From positions 62,001 to 126,000 of the forward strand of contig NZ_BHZE01000006.1 in assembly GCF_003851885.1 (NCBI RefSeq): a stretch of 64,000 nucleotides of DNA. Direction: 5' to 3'. Source of the DNA: Thermaurantimonas aggregans. Its GTDB lineage: Bacteria; Bacteroidota; Bacteroidia; Flavobacteriales; Schleiferiaceae. Within the stretch, counting starts at the first letter, position 1; each line of letters begins with the position of its first letter. Below the pieces are notes generated by a model. The model searched no databases. It saw only the letters and a list, made by a program, of their open reading frames with translations, and had not been told where the DNA came from. Shown here in pieces: positions 55,169-64,000 of this stretch. The position numbers and the translations under genes were made by a program.

Positions 55169-55191
55169 ATTCTATCGATTTATCTAACTTT

Positions 55192-56199
55192 TCAATACGT
55201 TAGTTTTCTAACCTCCTTGGCCACATCTTGACCTTGTTCGTTTTTGGCAACTGAAAACATCACTTTCTCACCTGGCTGAAGCTCTTGAAAGTCTGCATTC
55301 AAAACATCGGAATGGTGAAAGAAGAGATTGTTGTTTGGATATTTAATAAATCCATATCCGTTTTTCAAGGTCAAGATTTCACCTTCATAAACGTTTGAAC
55401 TGCTGCCAGTTGAATAATTAATTCTCTTTTTTTCAAACTCAAAATCTCCGAATGCGTCAGTTTTATCTAAAGAATCAGAATATTGAAAATTAGATTCTTG
55501 TTCATCGTCGAGATAATCGTCGTCGTCTGAAGTTTGTTGTGAAGTACTTGTTTCGCGCTCGCTTACAAAAATTTTGTCGAGCCAGTAGTCTGGCGTGCGT
55601 TGCTTATCGATCAGATCACTGAGGTTTACAGAGTACGAACAAGCCTCGAGCAAGTTATACGATGTGCGCACTACTACTTCGTTGCCTTCGTCGTTTTGGT
55701 ATTCAAACTCCCAGTGGAAGAGGTAAACGGGAATGCCCAGCGAAGCTACCTTAATGGCTACATCGGCATATGCTCCATCGTTTACAAAAAGGGCTACGGC
55801 ATCTAATCGATTGCTGTAGCAGGCATCGAGCACCTCGATAGAAAGCTTTGCCTCCATCGAAGGAGTTTCTTTTCTAGCACTGCCATTTTGGCGATACACG
55901 ATGTAGTGTGGGCGAATGTTTTCGTAAGAGAGTATATCGTCTAACTGGCGATCGTAGAAGAGTTGATTGCCACGATTGCTGGCTTCAAAAGCATTGATTC
56001 GAATGCGGAAGTAATGCGATTCTACTACTTTAACCAAACGACGATCAGTTTCAAAAGACTGTGCAATCCAATTTCTTACGAAATCATGCAATCCACCCAG
56101 GTGCAGACGTCTGTGTTTAGAATGTGTGTAATTGTAGTAATTGCTTGCATGATTCAGATAATTACCATCGATAAATACGCCTATTCGCTGTGTTTTCAC
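55192..56199 (-). CDS. NYN (PIN-like) nuclease domain fused to a cold-shock domain
   Basis: A 335-residue protein. Residues 5-190 form a NYN/LabA-like domain with VFIDGNYLNHAS near residue 8, KLSIEVLDACYSNRLDAVAL near 114, and VNDGAYADVAIKVASLGIPV near 135; these place the metal-binding aspartates. A linker (about 200-265) is acidic and polar. The last 65 residues are a cold-shock/OB fold, GEILTLKNGYGFIKYPNNN and FFHHSDV, with RNP1- and RNP2-like motifs. An RNA-cutting or RNA-binding role is likely. The start is a GTG at 56199. The terminator with the long T tract follows. Confidence 0.88.
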   Translation of the reverse strand: MKTQRIGVFIDGNYLNHASNYYNYTHSKHRRLHLGGLHDFVRNWIAQSFETDRRLVKVVESHYFRIRINAFEASNRGNQLFYDRQLDDILSYENIRPHYIVYRQNGSARKETPSMEAKLSIEVLDACYSNRLDAVALFVNDGAYADVAIKVASLGIPVYLFHWEFEYQNDEGNEVVVRTSYNLLEACSYSVNLSDLIDKQRTPDYWLDKIFVSERETSTSQQTSDDDDYLDDEQESNFQYSDSLDKTDAFGDFEFEKKRINYSTGSSSNVYEGEILTLKNGYGFIKYPNNNLFFHHSDVLNADFQELQPGEKVMFSVAKNEQGQDVAKEVRKLTY

Positions 56200-56226
56200 T
56201 TTTTGTAAAATTTAAATTTAAACATA

Positions 56227-56778
56227 TTAAAATCCGAAATTAAATCGAAAGATGATTGTATTGGGATAAATTGGGTTCACACCTTGGTATATAGGATAAA
56301 ATAATCCGAAACTGTAAAACCCACCAGGCGAGACAGAGATAAAGCCACCGCCGACCATAAAAGGATACGACCAAATGCCTCCGGTGCGATTCCAAATGTA
56401 GAGCATTTCCGACTCAACACCTACAAAGGCAGTATTAAACAGGAGCTTATGAGCCAACAAATTGATGCCAGCAATATTGAATTTGTTTCCAAAATTGTTG
56501 ATGTACTGATACATCACACCGGCTCCTAAGATTGATTTGGTAGTCGGCTCGTAAAGATTTATGCGCGGATTTAGAAGAATATTTGTGAAATTGCCAAATC
56601 CCAATCCTACATTTCCACCGTAAAAAATGCGCTTATTGCCCCAAACGTCCGAAGAGTTGGATATGCGTCGTTCGTAGGAATCCTCAACCCTGCGCAAGGT
56701 GTATTCGTCGGTGGTATCTCTTTGTTGAGCAAATACTTGTGAAGTAAGAACACAAAAAAACAACAACAATCTTTTCAA
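56227..56778 (-). CDS. Exported protein, probable small outer-membrane beta-barrel-like protein
   Basis: A 183-residue protein of unknown function. The signal peptide is MKRLLLFFCVLTSQVFAQ, and the mature part has alternating hydrophobic strands (FYGGNVGLGFGNFTNILL, SILGAGVMYQYINNFG, TIIFRFNFGF at the end with a terminal phenylalanine), like an eight-strand barrel. The start is a TTG at 56778, as no ATG is open in frame. It begins 14 bases after the ridA stop, so the two are probably co-transcribed. Confidence 0.65.
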   Translation of the reverse strand: MKRLLLFFCVLTSQVFAQQRDTTDEYTLRRVEDSYERRISNSSDVWGNKRIFYGGNVGLGFGNFTNILLNPRINLYEPTTKSILGAGVMYQYINNFGNKFNIAGINLLAHKLLFNTAFVGVESEMLYIWNRTGGIWSYPFMVGGGFISVSPGGFYSFGLFYPIYQGVNPIYPNTIIFRFNFGF

Positions 56779-56792
56779 GCCTCTACATACAT

Positions 56793-57173
56793 TTATTTAC
56801 AATACGCTATTACTGAAACTTCAATATTAACTCCTTTTGGTAAACGAGCGACCTCAACCGTTTCACGCGTCGGATAAGGCTGCTTAAAATATTCACTATA
56901 GATTTCATTAACAATCGGAAAAGTGCTCATATCCTTAAGAAAGATGGTAGATTTTACCACATTCGAAAAGGTCAAACCAGCTTTATTAAGAATTTGAGAA
57001 ATATTTTCAAATACCATTCGCGCCTCAACAGTAATATCTCCTACAACCAACTTATTTGTTTCTGGATTTATGGCTATTTGTCCACTTACAAAGAGAAAGT
57101 CACCTGCCTTGATGGCTTGGTTGTATGGGCCAATGGGTTGTGGTGCGTCAGGTGTGTTGATTGGCTCTATCAT
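56793..57173 (-). CDS. ridA: RidA family reactive intermediate/imine deaminase
   Basis: A 126-residue enzyme that hydrolyses reactive enamine/imine intermediates from pyridoxal enzymes. Near the N-terminus is APQPIGPYNQAIKAGDFLF, and the block KSTIFLKDMSTFPIVNEIYS leads to PYPTRETVEVARLPKGVNIEV, which holds the substrate-binding arginine (TRETVEVARLPKG) near residue 104. Full length for the family. It has its own promoter and a barrel-like protein gene follows in the same direction. Confidence 0.94.
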   Translation of the reverse strand: MIEPINTPDAPQPIGPYNQAIKAGDFLFVSGQIAINPETNKLVVGDITVEARMVFENISQILNKAGLTFSNVVKSTIFLKDMSTFPIVNEIYSEYFKQPYPTRETVEVARLPKGVNIEVSVIAYCK

Positions 57174-57181
57174 AATCGAAG

Positions 57182-57210
57182 CAAATATATTGTAGAGTTT
57201 ATATAATCAA
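57182..57210 (-). promoter_or_regulatory. Promoter of ridA
   Basis: On the minus strand TTG (57208-57210), an 18-base spacer and TATATTTG (57182-57189) precede ridA, whose ATG is 8 bases away. Confidence 0.6.
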
Positions 57211-57302
57211 TCGAGCAGAGATATCGAAATCCTATAAACTTGGCCTTAAGTATGTTTTGAAAGTACGAATTTTAAATACTTAATGATTTATCTACAGAAA
57301 AC

Positions 57303-57333
57303 AAAAAACCTCCCAAAGATGGGAGGCTTTTTT
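57303..57333. terminator. Terminator downstream of groEL
   Basis: CCTCCC, a short loop and GGGAGG, flanked by A and T runs, lie about 22 bases after the groEL stop on the minus strand. It can act for both directions. Confidence 0.8.
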
Positions 57334-57354
57334 GGATTAAGTATGTTGGTTTGA

Positions 57355-59001
<1,647 letters not shown>

Positions 59002-59027
59002 TTAGACTTCGTCGATTAGTTTGAGAG

Positions 59028-59306
59028 TTAGATGATTGCCAGAATGTCAGATTCTCTCATGATGAGATAATCTTTTCCGTCAATCTTGATCTCTGTACCG
59101 GCATACTTGCCATAGAGCACCATATCGCCTTCGGCTACAGTCATGGGCTCATCTTTTTTACCCTTACCTACGGCTACCACTCTACCGCGCTGAGGCTTCT
59201 CCTGAGCAGTATCAGGAATGATGATACCTGATGAGGTTTTTGTTTCAGCGGGTGCCGGTTCTACGAGCACTCTGTCTGCTAATGGACGAATTTTTACTTC
59301 TGACAT
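59028..59306 (-). CDS. groES: Co-chaperonin GroES
   Basis: The lid of the GroEL chamber, 92 residues. [26 protein letters not shown] carries the mobile loop ([12 protein letters not shown]), and [17 protein letters not shown] and [21 protein letters not shown] complete the fold. The start is the ATG at 59306. A palindrome and a weak -24/-12-like sequence lie upstream, but the CIRCE site found in Firmicutes is missing. Confidence 0.99.
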   Translation of the reverse strand: MSEVKIRPLADRVLVEPAPAETKTSSGIIIPDTAQEKPQRGRVVAVGKGKKDEPMTVAEGDMVLYGKYAGTEIKIDGKDYLIMRESDILAII

Positions 59307-59401
59307 AGCTATCTATGTTTTAGTTAGTACTTTTTTGTTTGCCTTATATTAGTCGAATTATATGCCAAGCAATGTTTTCTGCCAATATGTTCACTGACGT
59401 T

Positions 59402-59414
59402 TGTCAATTTGACA
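59402..59414. promoter_or_regulatory. Palindrome upstream of groES, possible heat-shock control site
   Basis: TGTCAATTTGACA is a perfect 6+1+6 inverted repeat, about 95 bases before groES, with another TGAC/GTCA pair overlapping on its left (TGACGTTTGTCA). It could be an activator or repressor site. A sigma-54-like TTGGCAGAAAACATTGC lies between it and groES, but the spacing is one base too long. Confidence 0.35.
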
Positions 59415-59441
59415 GCAGTAATTGAAAGAATGACACCAAAG

Positions 59442-59468
59442 AAAAAACCCCGGTACACACCGGGGTTT
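59442..59468. terminator. Terminator downstream of the Oar-like receptor gene
   Basis: AAACCCCGG, a six-base loop and CCGGGGTTT form a nine-pair stem with A and T flanks, 20 bases after the receptor stop on the minus strand. Confidence 0.8.
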
Positions 59469-59488
59469 CGATATATGGAATTAGATAA

Positions 59489-62400
59489 TTAATTGAAGTT
59501 GTAGCGAATACCTACTTGAATTCTCCAAACATCTTGTACCAAGTTGGTGAACTGATAAGGATCCTGAATCAGCTGTCCTTGTAGGTTAAGGAGCCGATAT
59601 CTGTGCTGACCGTTGGCATCTCTTCCGCGGTTGATGAGCGGCTGAGTAGAAGTAAATCTGCGACCTACACCCCAATCTGAATTGAGGAAGTTAGTAAAAT
59701 TCAAGATATCAACACGGAACTGGAGAGAATTTCTCTTATTGCCTGACTTCACTCCGATCTCTTGAGCGATGCTGAAGTCAACTCTGTGTACCATGGGCAG
59801 CCATGCACCATTTCTTTCAGCATACTTACCGCGATTTTTGCTCAAGTAGGGATCTCTATTAATGAAGTTTTCCCATGCTTCTTTTTGTTGATCGGCTGTG
59901 AAGGTGATGGTCTGGTTGTTAATTGTTACGCTGTATTGCTCAAAGTTCATTTCAGACATGTCTTTTGGAATGTAGATCAAGTCGTTCGATGTACCGCCAT
60001 CGCCGTTCATATCACCGCTATAGGTGTAGCTGGCTACACCTTGAGTGAAACCGTCGTAGAAGAGCGAAATGGTTGTATTACCAAAGTTGCTGAAGAACTT
60101 GTTGCCCATGTTCTTATAAGTGCGCTCACTCATGATGTTGTAAGAGAGTGCTCCGAAAGCTCTGTGTCCCTGAGTATTCAAAGAGTATCCAAGACCTGGA
60201 TTATTGGGGTCACCAGTGTGTGGGTTATTGATCCATGAACCGAAAGCGATAGAACCTGGATCAACAGTATTGCGGGCAATACCGTAAGAATAGCCGAGCT
60301 TAAAGTAGATTCCGTCTTGCTGAGCAGGTCTTTCAATGGTAGCTGCAAGGTTGTATGAATAGCCTACATTCTGATTTTTGAGAACGATGGCGTTATCAAT
60401 CTTGCTGTAGATACGAGTAGCATTAGTTGAAGTCCAGCGTGGACGTGGGTCGATGCCAGTGTAGAAGGAATCAGCCGGTGCCAAGTTGGCATTGATGTAG
60501 TAAATTCCGTTTACATCCTGGCTGTAGATACCTTCTAATGTGGCTATCATACCCAGCGGGAGCTTGTAGTCGATAGCCAAGTTTGATCTCCAAACTTGTG
60601 GGAAAGCAAAGTTCGGATCTGTTAAGGCAAGTTCGTATTGCGAAGCTGGAGCACCACTCACGTTGGTAGGCTTATAGGCATTAGGATCAGGATTGAAAGG
60701 ACGAATGTTGGTGTTATCTCTGCGCTCAAATCCTGTGAGGATACCGTTGTTTCCAATTTGGTTTGAAATCCATACATAGGCCGGACGACCAGAGAATACA
60801 CCTGAACCACCGCGCAGCTGAAGGGTTCTTTCATCGTCGATCGCCAGATTAAAGCCCAGACGCGGAGAAATCAACGGTCTTGGATCGGGCAGTTTGTCAG
60901 TACTGTAGGATACGGTGTTTCCATTTTCATCTCTGAACTTCAAGGTATCAACCTCTGGGTTTTTGTATCCTGTATTTCCGAAAATAGGAGCCTCTACACG
61001 AATACCGGCAATTACGTTAAACTTGCTGGTAATCTGTATATTGTCTTGATAATAAATACCCGGAAGGGTAACTCTGAGTGGTTGAATTGGCTTATCCTGG
61101 CCAGAAATGTTTGACCAGCGAACCTGAAATCTTCTTAATGAAACGGGTGAAGTCGTTCTGTTGGGATTATTAAAATAGTCGAGAGCATCGGTATAAAAAT
61201 CATCCAGACTGTTATAAACGTAGATACTCTGTGAACCAGGGAAGAAAATGTTTTCAGATTGATAGTACTCCAGGCTTATACCCATCGTATGCGTATGGCG
61301 GCCGCTGTAGATGTTAAAGTTGTTTTGTAGCTGAAAAGTAGAGTATCTCAGCTCGTTGTTGGGTGAGAAGGGCTCGAAACCGAAAGTTGTATAAACGGTA
61401 TTGTCTTTCAAGATGTCAACCATCGGGAAGAACTGACCTACAGGCACACGGCTCTCATCCTGGAAAGTGTAACCCAAGATCAATTGATTAGTCATATTGT
61501 TAGAAATCTGAGAGTTCCATTCACCTATGATTGAGCGAATGTTTTCCTGAATCTGGTAATTCGAATTCTTATAGTTAAGACCAGTTAGGTTGCTTCTTCT
61601 GTTTCCGAATCCCAGAGATGAAGAGTTAGACAAAAGGATATCTGCATATGAATTAAGGTGTGTATAGCGAAGAGAGAGCTTGTTGCGCTTGTCGAGGTTG
61701 TAGTCTAAACGGATCAAAAATTTGTTAGCTAATACATTGTTGTCATATCCCTCGTATGGACCGGTAACATATCCAAATCTGTTGAAGAGAAACGAGCTGA
61801 GGGAGTCAAGATCTGATGCCAATACACGTGTAACGTTTCCACCTACAGTTTCATTCCCCCTGTTAGCACGGAAAGTAGTTCCAGGCTCAGTAGTTTTTTC
61901 ATATTCGTACGAAGCAAAAAAGAACAATTTGTCTTTAATAATCGGACCTCCTAGGCGCGCTCCGTATTGATCGTAGGTAAACTGACCTGGGTTGAAGTCG
62001 AGACCTTTAGCTCTTCGGCCTACCATGTTGTTGTTTCTAAAGAAATGGTATACAGATCCCTGGAATTCGTTTGTACCAGAACGAGTTACAGTATTTACGG
62101 TAGCTCCGGTAAAGAGTCCTTGTCTTACATCATAAGGAGCAATGTTTACTTGAATCTGGTCAATCGCATCCAATGAGATGGGCGATACACCGGTACGATC
62201 ACCAGGCTGACCGGCAAGACCAAAAGAGTTGTTGAAATATGAACCGTCAACAGTAATGTTGTTCAAGCGGTTGTCAGCTCCTGCAAAAGAGTTTCCACGA
62301 CCAGCTTGAGGAGTAAGACGAGTGAAATCTTCAATTCTTCTAGAAATAGTTGGCAGAGAGTTCAGGGTTTTGTTGTCAACTGATGTAGCTGCACCCGTAC

Positions 62401-62791
62401 GACCTGAGCTGAATACAGGATCAACAGTGGATGACACGTTTACCTCTTGAAGGGTGAGCGATACAGTTTCCATTTTAATATCGAGTACTGACGGAACACC
62501 TAACGTAAGGTAAATACCTTCAACAGTCTTGGTGTGGTAACCTATAAAAGAATAAACAATCTTGTAAGGACCACCTACACGCATGTTGTTGATTTGGTAG
62601 TTACCATTGTCGAGCGTTACGGCTGAATAGCGCGTACCTGAAGGAATGTGGATAGCTTCGATCGAAGCTCCAGGAAGTGCCTCCCCAGTTTTTGTGTCGG
62701 TGATTCTACCTCTGATGCCTGACGAAGTAATTTGGCCAAATGACCAAAGACCCATCAGCATCATGATGAGAATTTGTACTGATTTTTTCAT
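59489..62791 (-). CDS. TonB-dependent receptor-like outer membrane protein (Oar-like)
   Basis: An outer-membrane transporter or adhesin of 1100 residues. The signal peptide is MKKSVQILIMMLMGLWSFG. Residues 25-110 form a carboxypeptidase-regulatory-like domain (GIRGRITDTKTGEALPGASI). The plug domain (about 130-240) has ITVDGSYFNNSFG and VNIAPYDVRQGLFTGATVNT. The rest is a large beta-barrel ending VWRIQVGIRYNFN. Oar-type proteins lack a clear TonB box, and none is evident here. The ligand is unknown. It has its own -7 element and a terminator; the groES gene follows downstream. Confidence 0.88.
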   Translation of the reverse strand: MKKSVQILIMMLMGLWSFGQITSSGIRGRITDTKTGEALPGASIEAIHIPSGTRYSAVTLDNGNYQINNMRVGGPYKIVYSFIGYHTKTVEGIYLTLGVPSVLDIKMETVSLTLQEVNVSSTVDPVFSSGRTGAATSVDNKTLNSLPTISRRIEDFTRLTPQAGRGNSFAGADNRLNNITVDGSYFNNSFGLAGQPGDRTGVSPISLDAIDQIQVNIAPYDVRQGLFTGATVNTVTRSGTNEFQGSVYHFFRNNNMVGRRAKGLDFNPGQFTYDQYGARLGGPIIKDKLFFFASYEYEKTTEPGTTFRANRGNETVGGNVTRVLASDLDSLSSFLFNRFGYVTGPYEGYDNNVLANKFLIRLDYNLDKRNKLSLRYTHLNSYADILLSNSSSLGFGNRRSNLTGLNYKNSNYQIQENIRSIIGEWNSQISNNMTNQLILGYTFQDESRVPVGQFFPMVDILKDNTVYTTFGFEPFSPNNELRYSTFQLQNNFNIYSGRHTHTMGISLEYYQSENIFFPGSQSIYVYNSLDDFYTDALDYFNNPNRTTSPVSLRRFQVRWSNISGQDKPIQPLRVTLPGIYYQDNIQITSKFNVIAGIRVEAPIFGNTGYKNPEVDTLKFRDENGNTVSYSTDKLPDPRPLISPRLGFNLAIDDERTLQLRGGSGVFSGRPAYVWISNQIGNNGILTGFERRDNTNIRPFNPDPNAYKPTNVSGAPASQYELALTDPNFAFPQVWRSNLAIDYKLPLGMIATLEGIYSQDVNGIYYINANLAPADSFYTGIDPRPRWTSTNATRIYSKIDNAIVLKNQNVGYSYNLAATIERPAQQDGIYFKLGYSYGIARNTVDPGSIAFGSWINNPHTGDPNNPGLGYSLNTQGHRAFGALSYNIMSERTYKNMGNKFFSNFGNTTISLFYDGFTQGVASYTYSGDMNGDGGTSNDLIYIPKDMSEMNFEQYSVTINNQTITFTADQQKEAWENFINRDPYLSKNRGKYAERNGAWLPMVHRVDFSIAQEIGVKSGNKRNSLQFRVDILNFTNFLNSDWGVGRRFTSTQPLINRGRDANGQHRYRLLNLQGQLIQDPYQFTNLVQDVWRIQVGIRYNFN

Positions 62792-62816
62792 AACGGTTTG
62801 GTTTTGGTTAGCGAGG

Positions 62817-62824
62817 CAAAAGTA
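62817..62824 (-). promoter_or_regulatory. -7 promoter element of the Oar-like receptor gene
   Basis: On the minus strand TACTTTTG matches TAnnTTTG, 25 bases before the ATG at 62791. No TTG is found at the expected -33 distance. Confidence 0.5.
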
Positions 62825-62953
62825 TTTTTCTGTAAAGAGGTTGATATTAAAAAAATATTGTCATTTGTTGAAAAAAATAATCGCAAGGTAACATTAACTT
62901 TACAATTATGTAACAAAAACTCTAATTCGCTTATTTTGCAAACAAAAAAGAGT

Positions 62954-63793
62954 ATGTTTGCTTGCAAGTATTGTGGAAAATTTACACTTTCTTTTTCATC
63001 TTCTCACAAACAATGTCGCGAGATACATCATCAAGGTTTAACTACCCTTCAAAACATATTAAAACCTGAAAATCTGCTTTCAGAAAATATTGACGCCAAT
63101 CAAATAGCTCAAAACGTTAATACCATCTGTTCTACTAGTTTCATTTCTGAATCAGATAAAAATAAAATCGTATCTGAAGGTTTGCTAAACGCACTCACAT
63201 ATTCCATCGACGATCACATTCTGTCAGAAAACGAAGAAAAGAATTTGATTGGTTTGTTTAACGTATTTGCATCTAACCCCGATTTGCAAAAGTTCTATTT
63301 TTTATTCAAAGAATATCTTCAGAAAGCAGATATTCTTCAAAAATTAAGAGCAGGAAAAATCGGTGAAATCCCATTAATAAGCGAATCTTTACCTTTCTTA
63401 CTTCAGAAGAATGAACGAATTATATTCGCTTCTAAAAATGTAGATTATTTTGAAACAAAAGTAAAAACAACTTACAAAGGATCCAGTCAAGGCGTAAGCA
63501 TTCGAATTGCAAAAGGGGTTTATTACAGAGTAGGAGCCTTTCGCGGACACCCGGTGAAGACAGAACATCAAGAATATGTGGGCACAGGTACTCTAGCACT
63601 ATCAGACAAAAACATTTACTTCCATAGCCCTACTAAGAGTGTAAAGATTCCGTATTCTAAAATCGTAACACTTGAATCGTATGAAAATGGAATCACTATA
63701 ATGCGTGATGGTGCTGCCGCCCGTCCTCAAACTTTTAAAGGAATAGACGGTTGGTATTACAGCAATGCTATCAATCTGATTACCAATCTTTAA
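62954..63793 (+). CDS. Zinc-finger plus PH-like domain protein of unknown function
   Basis: About 279 residues from the ATG at 62954; a longer frame begins at 62798 but lacks support. The N-terminus MFACKYCGKFTLSFSSSHKQ with CREIHH shows a C-x2-C and C-x3-H pattern like a zinc finger. The middle (about 35-150) is helical (DDHILSENEEKNLIGLFNVF). The last 110 residues are a beta-rich PH-like domain, ending IPYSKIVTLESYENGITIMR and FKGIDGWYYSNAINLI. I do not recognise the family further. It stands alone and has a terminator. Confidence 0.65.
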   Translation: MFACKYCGKFTLSFSSSHKQCREIHHQGLTTLQNILKPENLLSENIDANQIAQNVNTICSTSFISESDKNKIVSEGLLNALTYSIDDHILSENEEKNLIGLFNVFASNPDLQKFYFLFKEYLQKADILQKLRAGKIGEIPLISESLPFLLQKNERIIFASKNVDYFETKVKTTYKGSSQGVSIRIAKGVYYRVGAFRGHPVKTEHQEYVGTGTLALSDKNIYFHSPTKSVKIPYSKIVTLESYENGITIMRDGAAARPQTFKGIDGWYYSNAINLITNL

Positions 63794-63800
63794 AAATAAA

Positions 63801-63824
63801 AAAGCCGGCAATATGGCCGGCTCT
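63801..63824. terminator. Bidirectional terminator between two converging genes
   Basis: AGCCGGC, a short loop and GCCGGCT form a seven-pair stem with an A tract on the left and a weaker T-rich stretch on the right. It sits between the zinc-finger gene (plus) and the T9SS cargo (minus). Confidence 0.8.
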
Positions 63825-63839
63825 ATTTTACTTCTTCAG

Positions 63840-64000
63840 TTATCTGATAATCTTCAACTTGTGCGTTTGTAGCTGTTCATCCCTTTTTATGCGCACTAAA
63901 TATAAGCCTTCAGGCAAATTGCTAACGTTTAATTCAATTAACTCATTCTCAATAGAATTAAAGGTCTTTTCAAAAAGCTTTTGTCCATTAATTGAAATCA
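63840..64000 (-). CDS. C-terminus of a T9SS cargo protein (partial, runs off the window)
   Basis: The minus strand reads in one frame from the edge to a TAA at 63840-63842, giving ISINGQKLFEKTFNSI, then LNVSNLPEGLYLVRIKRDE and finally THKLKIIR. The order 'ING-x-x-L', 'NLPEGLYLVRI', then K-x-x-I-I-R is the end of a type A T9SS sorting domain. The rest of the gene is outside the window, so its function cannot be told. Confidence 0.85.
   Translation of the reverse strand, partial: ISINGQKLFEKTFNSIENELIELNVSNLPEGLYLVRIKRDEQLQTHKLKIIR

Noticed and set aside
59365-59395. Sigma-54 promoter (TTGGCA...TTGC) for groES
   Set aside because: The distance between GG and GC is 11 rather than 10 bases. Reported only as a near miss.
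59307-59400. CIRCE (HrcA) operator upstream of groES
   Set aside because: No TTAGCACTC-N9-GAGTGCTAA element is present.

Overview
The window looks like a chromosome segment of a member of the Bacteroidota. The signs are type IX secretion (T9SS) C-terminal sorting domains, a fused SecDF, an UpxY-type NusG paralogue, DUF2723, DUF4199 and DUF5606 proteins, an Oar-like TonB-dependent receptor, a PID-CTERM-like mini-protein, and many promoters fitting the TTG-N17-23-TAnnTTTG pattern of this phylum. I cannot place it below phylum; the tmRNA tag ends NNNYALAA. No ribosomal RNA operon, CRISPR array, complete insertion sequence or replication origin is visible.

Layout. 1-4.7 kb: an AT-rich accessory gene for a large SF1 helicase fused to a Vsr/DUF559-like nuclease, whose frame is cut by a TAG and then stays open to the window edge. 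4.7-8.7 kb: an S9 peptidase, a DUF4199 membrane protein and two gene-poor stretches. 8.7-14.8 kb (minus strand): tRNA-Arg, clpS, murI, queD, an NlpC/P60 peptidase, a thiolase, and a tightly overlapping block (UpxY, purE, a low-molecular-weight phosphatase, an RsmI-like methylase). 14.9-20.9 kb: an AT-rich block with PadR and PspC genes overlapping by ATGA under a palindromic operator, a beta-propeller sensor kinase and, convergently, a cation antiporter followed by tatA. 21-32 kb (minus strand): secDF, an M1 peptidase, tmRNA, a DUF2723 glycosyltransferase-like protein, a decayed GxxExxY gene and fumC.

32-45 kb (mostly plus strand): a DUF2214 protein, nth, a T9SS cargo with a PID-CTERM-like partner, an Lhr-like helicase, the (p)ppGpp synthetase/hydrolase, and a compact def-lipoprotein-DUF5606-mazG-secreted-protein operon. 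46-54 kb: a three-gene type I-like exporter (ABC with a degenerate ATPase, HlyD, TolC), then a heavy-metal-domain lipoprotein, heme A synthase (COX15/CtaA) and three small proteins. 54-64 kb (minus strand, apart from one plus-strand gene at the end): HMG-CoA lyase, an NYN-plus-cold-shock fusion, a beta-barrel-like protein, ridA, groES-groEL, an Oar-like receptor, a zinc-finger/PH-like protein, and the C-terminus of a second T9SS cargo running off the edge.

Most genes are housekeeping. The parts most worth a second look are the interrupted helicase-nuclease, the decayed GxxExxY gene with its nearby 'TCTGCGGGA' repeat, the PadR operator overlapping its own promoter, the exporter with a rewritten ATPase site, the T9SS/PID-CTERM pair and the 19-base A tract.
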